Positions 1 to 5,148 of a DNA stretch of 6,343 nt are shown here, one piece after another. Position numbers and translations under genes: made by a program. The stretch spans positions 1 through 6,343 of the forward strand of contig DKFH01000039.1 of the NCBI GenBank assembly GCA_002452315.1, written 5' to 3'. Origin of the DNA: Anaerolineaceae bacterium UBA6801 (GTDB lineage Bacteria; Chloroflexota; Anaerolineae; Anaerolineales; Anaerolineaceae). Under the pieces are notes generated by a model. That model was not told the DNA's origin, made no database searches, and saw only the letters and a program-made list of their open reading frames with translations. Within the stretch, counting starts at the first letter, position 1, and every line of letters starts with the position of its first letter.

Positions 1-15
1 GACTTATTTATACAA

Positions 16-39
16 GGTATTAGGTACCAGGTACTAGGG
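16..39. repeat. Heptamer tract at the left edge
   Basis: Three degenerate heptamers on the + strand, GGTATTA, GGTACCA, GGTACTA, then GGG. The tract lies downstream of the holin-like gene and next to the hairpin at 41-67. Bases 1-15 show nothing recognisable. Confidence 0.75.
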
Positions 40-40
40 C

Positions 41-67
41 CATGGCCCACCCTGCGGGTGGACCATG
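41..67 (-). terminator. Hairpin after the holin-like gene, possible terminator without U-tract
   Basis: CATGGCCCACCC (41-52) and GGGTGGACCATG (56-67) pair with one mismatch on the + strand; in the minus-strand RNA that pair is a G-U wobble, giving a 12-base stem with a 3-base loop. It begins 9 bases after the holin-like stop. A heptamer tract, not a run of U, follows, so it may protect the 3' end or block read-through only partly. Its CCCACCC/GGGTGG core resembles hairpin 1 of the 55-base elements. Confidence 0.4.
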
Positions 68-76
68 GGCAAAATA

Positions 77-280
77 TTATTTTTTAATCGTAACATTCCT
101 GGTTAATCCATCTTCGAGGGCAGTGCCGAGGATGTAAGAGACGACCACGAGAACCAGGGCCAGGACTTGATCTTCTGGAAGGGGAAAATCAGGGACATAA
201 CTGGTAATTATGACCATGAACAAACCGACCAGGGCGGCCCAGAATTTACGGGAGGCTAAAAGTTGTTTGAATTTTTGCAT
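77..280 (-). CDS. Small two-helix membrane protein, holin-like
   Basis: A 67-residue protein with a basic N-terminus (MQKFKQLLASRKF), a first membrane helix near residues 13-30 (FWAALVGLFMVIITSYVP), a short acidic turn (DFPLPEDQ), a second helix near 38-54 (VLALVLVVVSYILGTAL), and a short basic C-terminus ending in IKK. Size and layout fit small class II-type phage holins, which form membrane lesions that let an endolysin reach the wall, but holins share little sequence, so the function is inferred from topology and phage context. The start at 280 was chosen because AAGGAA lies 7 bases upstream. The frame stays open further upstream to 571, but that stretch runs through hairpin and heptamer repeats and the end of the capsid gene and is not protein-like. 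The lysozyme it could serve lies two genes upstream. It may also be a non-lytic membrane protein. Confidence 0.72.
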   Translation of the reverse strand: MQKFKQLLASRKFWAALVGLFMVIITSYVPDFPLPEDQVLALVLVVVSYILGTALEDGLTRNVTIKK

Positions 281-287
281 GGGAAAG

Positions 288-293
288 TTCCTT
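288..293 (-). promoter_or_regulatory. Ribosome binding site of the holin-like gene
   Basis: AAGGAA on the minus strand, 7 bases before the ATG at 278-280. It decides the 67-residue start over a much longer open frame, and sits directly after the heptamer tract at 296-333. Confidence 0.7.
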
Positions 294-295
294 TT

Positions 296-333
296 GGTAG
301 TAGGTATTAGGTACCAGGTACCAGGTATTAGGG
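296..333. repeat. Heptamer tract upstream of the holin-like gene
   Basis: Five heptamers on the + strand, GGTAGTA, GGTATTA, GGTACCA, GGTACCA, GGTATTA, then GGG. This is the longest tract in the window. It ends about 16 bases from the start codon at 280, so it forms much of the gene's untranslated leader. Confidence 0.8.
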
Positions 334-340
334 TCCCCAT

Positions 341-369
341 CCCCCAGCTTATAGGAGTTAAGCTGGGGG
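341..369. repeat. Strong GC-rich hairpin in the holin-like gene leader
   Basis: 11-base inverted repeat, CCCCCAGCTTA (341-351) and TAAGCTGGGGG (359-369), loop TAGGAGT. CCCCAT (335-340) and ATGGGG (374-379) can extend it across a small bulge. In the minus-strand transcript it stands about 60 bases before the holin-like start, and no U-tract follows, so it is more likely a stability or attenuation element, or a mobile palindrome, than a terminator. Confidence 0.6.
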
Positions 370-386
370 GAGGATGGGGGACGGGC

Positions 387-441
387 GCCCACCGCTCATG
401 CGGTGGGCATACGGCTGGCGCGGTATGAAACCGCCCCAGCC
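387..441. repeat. Two-hairpin 55-base element, copy 1
   Basis: Hairpin 1 is GCCCACCGC (387-395), loop TCAT, GCGGTGGGC (400-408). After ATAC, hairpin 2 has outer stem GGCTGG/CCAGCC (413-418, 436-441), a single C:C mismatch, inner stem GCGGT/ACCGC (420-424, 430-434) and a 5-base loop. It has the same length and layout as the copies at 480-534 and 2520-2574. It lies between the capsid and holin-like genes. Confidence 0.85.
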
Positions 442-463
442 TAAAGGCTGAGTGGTGCAGCCT
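437..463. repeat. Overlapping small palindromes, possibly a decayed repeat
   Basis: CAGCCT (437-442), AGGCTG (445-450) and CAGCCT (458-463) alternate, so the middle copy can pair with either neighbour. They sit between two-hairpin copies 1 and 2, and a partial copy (AAAAGCC) follows at 464-470. This may be the remains of another palindromic unit. Confidence 0.45.
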
Positions 464-479
464 AAAAGCCAAAACCTTA

Positions 480-534
480 GCCCACTGCCCATGCAGTGGG
501 CATACGGCTGATGCGGCTTGAAGCCGCTTCACCC
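480..534. repeat. Two-hairpin 55-base element, copy 2
   Basis: Hairpin 1 is GCCCACTGC (480-488), loop CCAT, GCAGTGGGC (493-501). After ATAC, hairpin 2 has outer stem GGCTGA/TCACCC (506-511, 529-534; one C:C mismatch), a T:T mismatch, and inner stem GCGGC/GCCGC (513-517, 523-527). Its last + strand base is part of the capsid gene stop codon (534-536), so the capsid message would enter this structure directly at its stop. Confidence 0.85.
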
Positions 535-2432
535 TATGCCACATTGTTTTTGTGGAGCGGGCGGAAGTCATTAACCCAAACAGCCAAGAAGTGGCGGACT
601 TTGAGACGATGTTCGTCGTTCATGAATACAGCGGGGGAGAGCTCATCACCGGCGACGAAGATTTCGGGCATGATTCCGAAGCGCTCACCGACGAAAATGG
701 CGGGTGCCACGGCGGGATCACAAACAGCGGCCCAATCGTTAGCATCAGTCCATTCGGGAACGGTAACGGGCACGGCTGAACCCTTAAGGACATTGTCGTA
801 GACATAAGTAGCTTCACGAACAAACTCACCTTTGAGCATTTGCCAGGCGGTATTTTGAAGGGCACGGGGCACGAGGCAGAACTTGGGATTGATGGCCATC
901 TTGGGGCCGGTGCCATAAAGGCCAGTAGCATTTTTGATCAGCATAGGCTGATTGTAGACTGCGGTGCAGGCTGCATCCCAGGCCGCAATTGATAATGCGG
1001 TGGTGAGCAGGTTATTATGACCACCTTTGGTGGTGACAGCCGTAGCATTGAACAAGGCGCCAGTGTCGGCCATGGTGGGGCCGACTCCGGCGTTGGCGGT
1101 GAAGATCTCGCTAACCAACTTGGAAATTTTGCGAAGACCGGCGGAGCCCAGCTCACGGGCGTAGGCTTTGAGCTTACGGGTTTGATCACGATCGATCAGT
1201 TCGAGGGTGAGGGGGATATAGCCGCCATACTTGACGAAACTGGCCGTTTCGGGGCTGTCGCCGACTACCAGTTCGGTATATTCAGCGCCTTCAGCCACCA
1301 CGGGGAGATCGCCAACCGTCCCGATGAGAGTCCCGGTGATGTCTTGAATACTGGTGAAGTGTTCCTGGGAAGTGATGCTTTTCCACCAGTCGTATCCAGC
1401 CCGACCGAGCATGGTCCACTGCTGGGCCACGATCTTATTGAGGGCATTTTTGACCAGGCCGGTGAAATCGGCCGTGGTGGCCAGCTGGACCCGATCGGGG
1501 TAGTAGCCGCCGTGGAGGTCATAATCTCCGGTCAGGGAGAGATACAGTTCACGGATACCGGACAGCCCGGGCACGTCAAGGGCTTTGAGTTTATCGTCTC
1601 TTTCGAGGCCGAAGAGATCATCGACCGCGGCCTGGAGCTTGTCCTTCTCGTTGTACATGCTGGTGATGCGGGCTGGCCCAGAGACAGTTTGAGCGGCCTG
1701 GAGATCGGAGAGCATGTCTTGATGGTCTTTGATGGTTTGATCCAGCTCTTCAGGCGTGAAGGTTTTACCGGCGAACTGTGCACGGATGCGCTTGGAGACG
1801 GGATTAGGCAGGTGTGCGGCTGCCAGGGAAGTTTCGAGCAAGTTTTCGCACAATTTGAGCATGACCTTATCGGCCTGTTCGGTTTGAGTATTCAGTTGTT
1901 GTTGTTTTTCGGTTTCATCGGACATAATCTTTTTCTCACTTTCTAATTGACTGAGGGCGGTATGGAAGGCACCGCCACGGGCGGGGTTGTAAACGAGGTC
2001 AAGGGAGAGCACCTTGGTGATCTCAGTGACCTTTTTACCGTTGGCTTTGAAGAGCAGATCGGCGGAGAAGCCAACTTTGGAGGGGGCGGACTGTTTGAGG
2101 ATGGTTTGCCCTAAAATGGATAACAATTCACCACCTGGCCCGAAAGCGGTCAGGGTGGCTTTGATGCCCTGGGCATCTTGATCCCAGAAGGGAGCGGATA
2201 TATGGCCAGCGAGATCACGGATGGAACGGTTCGTCCAGGCATGATCAATAAAACAGGCGAGGTTATCCCACAAAGGCAAGGAATTTTGGAGGACTTCGGG
2301 CGGAAATTCCCAGCCGTTGCCATTGCCAGCGGTGATACAGAAGACCTCGAAAGTGCCGTTTTTATTAGGCTGACCCTCGGCCGCGAAGCGGGCCTGGTGT
2401 TCGGTGATATAAGGAGGTTGAGTTTCGGACAT
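534..2432 (-). CDS. Prohead protease / scaffold / major capsid fusion protein
   Basis: One 632-residue polypeptide that appears to combine head maturation protease, scaffold and shell protein. Residues 1-160 resemble a prohead protease of the HK97 (S78) sort: FIDHAW (H64) and VGFSADL (S123) are the likely catalytic His and Ser, followed by VLSLDLVYNPARGGAF, which parallels the conserved end of these proteases. Residues 165-285 are charged and Gln/Leu-rich, suiting a helical scaffold (delta) region. Residues about 290-632 look like a major capsid protein, closest in my reading to the Mu gpT-like group found in protease/capsid fusions (ADFTGLVKNALNKIVAQQW, GDLPVVAEGAEY, YGGYIPLTLELIDRDQ, KMAINPKFCLVP). 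Such fusions are a known family. GAAAGG lies 8 bases before the ATG at 2432. An internal ATG at codon 170 (MSDETEK) could also start a shorter scaffold-capsid product. No frameshift is seen. Confidence 0.9.
   Translation of the reverse strand: MSETQPPYITEHQARFAAEGQPNKNGTFEVFCITAGNGNGWEFPPEVLQNSLPLWDNLACFIDHAWTNRSIRDLAGHISAPFWDQDAQGIKATLTAFGPGGELLSILGQTILKQSAPSKVGFSADLLFKANGKKVTEITKVLSLDLVYNPARGGAFHTALSQLESEKKIMSDETEKQQQLNTQTEQADKVMLKLCENLLETSLAAAHLPNPVSKRIRAQFAGKTFTPEELDQTIKDHQDMLSDLQAAQTVSGPARITSMYNEKDKLQAAVDDLFGLERDDKLKALDVPGLSGIRELYLSLTGDYDLHGGYYPDRVQLATTADFTGLVKNALNKIVAQQWTMLGRAGYDWWKSITSQEHFTSIQDITGTLIGTVGDLPVVAEGAEYTELVVGDSPETASFVKYGGYIPLTLELIDRDQTRKLKAYARELGSAGLRKISKLVSEIFTANAGVGPTMADTGALFNATAVTTKGGHNNLLTTALSIAAWDAACTAVYNQPMLIKNATGLYGTGPKMAINPKFCLVPRALQNTAWQMLKGEFVREATYVYDNVLKGSAVPVTVPEWTDANDWAAVCDPAVAPAIFVGERFGIMPEIFVAGDELSPAVFMNDEHRLKVRHFLAVWVNDFRPLHKNNVA
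1923..1939 (-). other. Candidate internal start for a scaffold-capsid product
   Basis: In-frame ATG at 1923-1925 (residue 170 of the fusion protein), opening with MSDETEKQQQ, which reads like a natural N-terminus. A purine-rich GTGAGAAAAAG lies upstream, with GAG 9 bases from the ATG, so the ribosome site is weak. Initiation here would give a 463-residue protein lacking the protease, similar in principle to the nested scaffold gene of phage lambda. This is inference only. Confidence 0.35.
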
Positions 2433-2440
2433 ATAGTTAA

Positions 2441-2446
2441 CCTTTC
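2441..2446 (-). promoter_or_regulatory. Ribosome binding site of the capsid fusion gene
   Basis: GAAAGG on the minus strand with an 8-base A/T-rich spacer before the ATG at 2430-2432. It supports this start for the 632-residue form and independent translation after the repeat-filled gap. Confidence 0.65.
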
Positions 2447-2483
2447 GGCATTAAGCCAATAGGGGGAAGTTGAAATTAGGGAG

Positions 2484-2510
2484 CAGGTAGTAGGTAATAG
2501 GAATTAGGGA
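2484..2510. repeat. Heptamer tract upstream of the capsid gene
   Basis: Degenerate heptamers on the + strand: a partial CA, then GGTAGTA, GGTAATA, GGAATTA, GGGA. It lies in the leader of the capsid fusion gene, 10 bases left of two-hairpin copy 3. I see no convincing promoter in the 88 bases between this element and the gene start. Confidence 0.65.
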
Positions 2511-2519
2511 AAAGACAGG

Positions 2520-2574
2520 GCCCACCGCCGATGCGGTGGGCATACGCCTGATGGGGCTTGAGGCCCCTTCAGGC
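2520..2574. repeat. Two-hairpin 55-base element, copy 3
   Basis: Hairpin 1 is GCCCACCGC (2520-2528), loop CGAT, GCGGTGGGC (2533-2541). After ATAC, hairpin 2 has outer stem GCCTGA/TCAGGC (2546-2551, 2569-2574), a T:T mismatch, and inner stem GGGGC/GCCCC (2553-2557, 2563-2567). It lies in the gap between portal and capsid genes, next to a heptamer tract. Confidence 0.85.
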
Positions 2575-2575
2575 A

Positions 2576-2638
2576 AAGCGCCCAAGAATGGGGGCGCCCC
2601 CTTCCTTTTTGGGCGCTTAAAAGCAAGGGGGCGCCCCC
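2576..2638. repeat. Nested palindromes after the portal gene
   Basis: A 10-base inverted repeat AAGCGCCCAA (2576-2585) and TTGGGCGCTT (2609-2618) encloses the perfect 12-base palindrome GGGGGCGCCCCC (2590-2601). The same 12-mer recurs at 2627-2638. The group lies 36 bases after the portal stop in the minus-strand transcript, where the first palindrome met is followed by TTGCTTTT. A weak terminator or processing site is possible but not shown. Confidence 0.6.
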
Positions 2639-2674
2639 CAGGAAGACTTACATAAAAGAGAAAAAAGAGGGGCA

Positions 2675-4069
2675 TTAAAGGCCTTTCGGTTCACCGGTTT
2701 TCTTATCGATGGCGGAGGAATCGAGGGGATCGAGGGAGGACTTTTTCTCCCTGGCATCAATGCCCGTGCCTTCTTTGAGAAGATCGTCGATGTCGGCATT
2801 CTCACCGGCGAAGCGATAAGTAGCACGGAGCAGCTCACGCTGGGAGATGAGGCCCATGTCGTAGAGCCTTTCCAGGGCGTTGAGGATATTGACGGTGGCG
2901 ATGGAATGAGCCACATTATCACGGGCGGAGATGTCGGCCCCGGAGATGGTGATTTTAGCATTTGGTTTAACGGCATAATCGACCTGAGCCCGGCGGGCAA
3001 TGACAATGTTGAGAAGATCATCGAGGAGCCACAAGAAAAAGCGCTGGCGCTGCTCAAAACGGCGGTAAGTGGGGCCGCCAGCGGATTCAGCGGTGGTGCG
3101 GGTGGCACCTTCGGGTTCAGCTAAAAAGTGCATGGGGAGGCCGACCCCGGCGGCGATGATCTTTTTGAGGGCCAGTCCATCTTCCCGGGCATCGAGGGCT
3201 TCGAGTTTGGGGGAGATGACCGACCAGGTTTCACTTGAATCGGTGACCAGGACGGAGCCAGGGGAGGGGGGATTGGCAGCGATCTGAGCCTGGCGGGCCC
3301 GGCGGGCGTCTTCTGAGACGAAGGACCCTGAAACCACGTATAAAAAAGCGTTGCGAAAGCGATTGAGGCGAACGCGGTCTTCCAGCCAGGCGGAATAACG
3401 GCGGAGCCAGGGGAGCAAGGGGGAAATGTCGGGCTCGCCCCACTGGGCCCCAGCGGGGCGGTTGATGGCATAGTGGAGCACCACGGCCATGAAGCTGCCA
3501 TCGGGGAGGGTGTAGTCGGTGACGGGGTTATAGGCGGGGTAATTGAAAACCTCTAATTCTTCGTTGGCCTTGGTGATAAACATAAGGGGCTGTTCGATGT
3601 CGTTGGGGGTGGGGACGATGCGGTCAATGTTGGAGGCAGGAATGATGCGAAGATAGCTCATGCCCTGGGGATCGGTGGCCAGCAAAACGAAAAGGTTACC
3701 GGTGCGGGTGAGTTCATCGCACATTTCCACGATGCGGGAAGGCATGCGGTTAAGGCGGTGGTTCCAGAATTGATCGATAAACTCTTTGGTGTGGGTGTCT
3801 TTGCATTGAATATCAAAGCCATTACCGACCACATATTGAGACGTGAGTTCCACGATGCGCCTGGCCAGGGGATTATCGCGCCAGGCTTCCAGGCACTGCT
3901 GGAGGATATCCTGGCGGTTGTACTCGAGGCGGTCGCGGTCGGTTTCATCATAGCGACGGGAACCGACGAAGAAAGTGTTGTCGTTTTCAGGGACTGCGAA
4001 CTGGCTCCGTCTCGGGGCTTCGCTTGAAGTGAAAACTCGGGTAAAGAAATTAGTTATGGGATTTGACAT
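2675..4069 (-). CDS. Phage portal protein
   Basis: Forms the ring at one vertex of the head through which the terminase packages DNA and to which the tail attaches. At 464 residues it has normal portal length. Visible landmarks are SQYVVGNGFDIQ at 77-88, ELTRTGNLFVLLA near 119-131 (the crown/wing strand region), HYAINRPAGAQWGEPDISPLLPWL at 199-222 (typical of the N.R...G.S/P.L.P portal signature), a helix-rich stem region, and AAGVGLPMHFLAEPEGATRTTAESA at 306-330, a conserved portal segment before the final helices. The charged tail from about 435 on is probably disordered. Its ATG shares one base with the lysozyme stop (TGATG) and has AAGGAAA upstream, so translation is probably coupled. The gene follows the expected packaging order except for the intervening lysozyme. 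Confidence 0.93.
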   Translation of the reverse strand: MSNPITNFFTRVFTSSEAPRRSQFAVPENDNTFFVGSRRYDETDRDRLEYNRQDILQQCLEAWRDNPLARRIVELTSQYVVGNGFDIQCKDTHTKEFIDQFWNHRLNRMPSRIVEMCDELTRTGNLFVLLATDPQGMSYLRIIPASNIDRIVPTPNDIEQPLMFITKANEELEVFNYPAYNPVTDYTLPDGSFMAVVLHYAINRPAGAQWGEPDISPLLPWLRRYSAWLEDRVRLNRFRNAFLYVVSGSFVSEDARRARQAQIAANPPSPGSVLVTDSSETWSVISPKLEALDAREDGLALKKIIAAGVGLPMHFLAEPEGATRTTAESAGGPTYRRFEQRQRFFLWLLDDLLNIVIARRAQVDYAVKPNAKITISGADISARDNVAHSIATVNILNALERLYDMGLISQRELLRATYRFAGENADIDDLLKEGTGIDAREKKSSLDPLDSSAIDKKTGEPKGL

Positions 4070-5148
4070 CAGATTTCCTTGGGGTTGATGGGGCTTTGTT
4101 TTTGTTTATGAACAATCCAGGCGGGCAAAGAGACCGAGGACCGGGGACGGGGGACGGGATCGGTATGCCCGTTGACCGGGGGCGTGGTCCCCAGCGGTGT
4201 TTTTCCGCTGGATCCCACTCCGCTTTCGCTTCGGGGACTATGTCGCACGCCGCCAGCGGGTGGTTCCTGGCTGAGCTGGGCCCTGCGCTCCGTGGTAGCC
4301 TGCGGAAGTCTTCCACGGACACAAGGTTCAAGATCAAAGGGGCAGATTAAGGTTTCCTCTGCTGCCAAACCGGCCCAGGCGTTGAGTTCCTCGAGGGAGC
4401 CATTGAAGCGGTTATGGTCCATGTAGTACATACCAGGGGCCCCGATCGAGCGGCCGCGCTGGGTGGTTTGATGGAACTTCCAATCGGCCACGCCCTGGGG
4501 GAGGGTGGGGGGGGAGGGATATTCGGGGGTATAGAGGGGATAAGGCAGGCTGTGGCGGTATTGAGCCAACCACCAGTGTACCGGGGGGAGATCGGGGACG
4601 TGCAAGAATTGATTAACCCAGCCTGCGCGAGAATAAATGACAGGAATGCGGCCGGTGCGCTGCAGGATAATGGATAAACACTGGATGGTAGTTTGGGTGA
4701 TGCGGGCTTTAGTCTGGCCATGGTCGAGTTCAAGATCGAGCACCAGGGGGACGGTGTCATAATCTACATTGCCCACAATGCGGAAGAAATTTTCCATTTG
4801 ACGACCGGCAGATTCACCAGGGTAGACGACATGGTAGGGCATACGAATCTTACCGATCCTGTGTGCCTCCTTGAAGTAGAAATTAAACCATGGGTCTTGA
4901 TATCCCCAGGAGATACCGGCGCGCATGGCGATAAACGAAACAAGGGGGGGATTGGTGGCGTTGATGATGTCAAAATCGACCTGTTTTTTACCATCGGCGG
5001 AAGTGTTGTACCTAGAGAGATCGATCCCGAAGGGGAGGCGGATATTGGGCATGTCTTCAAGATCAGGTGTGGTCAGCGCTAGCTGGGTCGTGGACAGGGC
5101 GGTATCAGGAATCAGGTATTGGGTATTTGGAAAAGATTCAAAAGCCAT
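4069..5148 (-). CDS. GH25-family lysozyme (endolysin-like muramidase)
   Basis: Predicted N-acetylmuramidase cutting the glycan backbone of peptidoglycan; 359 residues from the ATG at 5148. The GH25 domain spans about residues 38-260. It has the family's acidic residues in order: D43 in GIDLSRYN, D138 and E140 in VLDLELD (the DxE pair), and D244 in MDHNRF, with WWLAQY near 192-197 and DWKFHQ at 222-227. No signal peptide is seen, so release would need a holin or lysis of the cell. The start was chosen because a strong GGAGG lies 6 bases upstream; an upstream TTG at 5181 in the same frame is less likely. Residues 7-16 (PNTQYLIPDT) are encoded by a heptamer repeat tract. Residues 261-359 are rich in P, S, R and G, match no domain I know, and overlie hairpin-rich DNA, so both ends look repeat-derived. 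Its place between terminase and portal is unusual; a virion-associated lysozyme is an alternative to a classical endolysin. Confidence 0.88.
   Translation of the reverse strand: MAFESFPNTQYLIPDTALSTTQLALTTPDLEDMPNIRLPFGIDLSRYNTSADGKKQVDFDIINATNPPLVSFIAMRAGISWGYQDPWFNFYFKEAHRIGKIRMPYHVVYPGESAGRQMENFFRIVGNVDYDTVPLVLDLELDHGQTKARITQTTIQCLSIILQRTGRIPVIYSRAGWVNQFLHVPDLPPVHWWLAQYRHSLPYPLYTPEYPSPPTLPQGVADWKFHQTTQRGRSIGAPGMYYMDHNRFNGSLEELNAWAGLAAEETLICPFDLEPCVRGRLPQATTERRAQLSQEPPAGGVRHSPRSESGVGSSGKTPLGTTPPVNGHTDPVPRPRSSVSLPAWIVHKQKQSPINPKEI
4074..4080 (-). promoter_or_regulatory. Portal ribosome binding site at a TGATG junction
   Basis: AAGGAAA on the minus strand, 4 bases before the lysozyme stop and 4-6 bases before the portal ATG. 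The stop TGA (4069-4071) and start ATG (4067-4069) share one base. This is the usual arrangement for translational coupling. Confidence 0.75.
4132..4162. repeat. GC-rich heptamer tract inside the lysozyme C-terminal codons
   Basis: On the + strand the tract parses as GACCGAG, GACCGGG, GACGGGG, GACGGGA, then TCGG: four degenerate 7-base units. It looks like a GC-rich relative of the GGTATTA-type tracts elsewhere in this window. It is read in frame as about residues 330-339 of the lysozyme (near DPVPRPRSSV). Confidence 0.6.
4191..4211. repeat. Hairpin in the lysozyme tail codons
   Basis: Perfect 7-base inverted repeat, CCAGCGG at 4191-4197 and CCGCTGG at 4205-4211, with a 7-base T-rich loop on the + strand (A-rich in the mRNA). 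It lies within the poorly protein-like C-terminal region of the lysozyme gene. It is not followed by a U-tract, so I do not call it a terminator. Confidence 0.5.
4289..4319. repeat. Second hairpin in the lysozyme tail codons
   Basis: Inverted repeat TCCGTGG (4289-4295) and CCACGGA (4313-4319), a 7-base stem with a 17-base loop. With the hairpin at 4191-4211 and the heptamer tract at 4132-4162, it makes the last ~270 bases of the lysozyme gene resemble the intergenic DNA of this window more than a conserved domain. Confidence 0.4.
5101..5130. repeat. Heptamer tract encoding the lysozyme N-terminus
   Basis: On the + strand the tract reads GGTATCA, GGAATCA, GGTATTG, GGTATTT, GG. It is the same kind of degenerate heptamer tract found between genes at 16-39, 296-333 and 2484-2510, but here it is inside a coding region and gives residues 7-16 (PNTQYLIPDT) of the lysozyme. 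Confidence 0.75.

Noticed and set aside
387..534. CRISPR array from copies 1 and 2 of the hairpin element
   Set aside because: Only two adjacent copies, not identical, with one 38-base interval; the third copy is 2 kb away and there are no cas genes.
281..571. N-terminal extension of the holin-like gene to a 164-residue protein beginning at 571
   Set aside because: The added 97 residues are translated repeats and the capsid gene end, read in the wrong frame. A good ribosome site sits before the ATG at 280.
1017..1946. 309-residue open frame on the + strand
   Set aside because: It lies wholly opposite the capsid fusion gene, which has clear family features over the same bases. The + strand product matches nothing I recognise and has no good ribosome site.
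2433..2520. Sigma-70-type promoter before the capsid gene
   Set aside because: A/T-rich words occur, but no -35/-10 pair with proper spacing stands out on the minus strand.
4063..4426. Two + strand frames (4063-4350 and 4172-4426) opposite the lysozyme tail
   Set aside because: They have no recognisable motifs and arise from GC-rich repeat DNA. The minus-strand lysozyme frame is continuous through the region, though its tail is itself doubtful.
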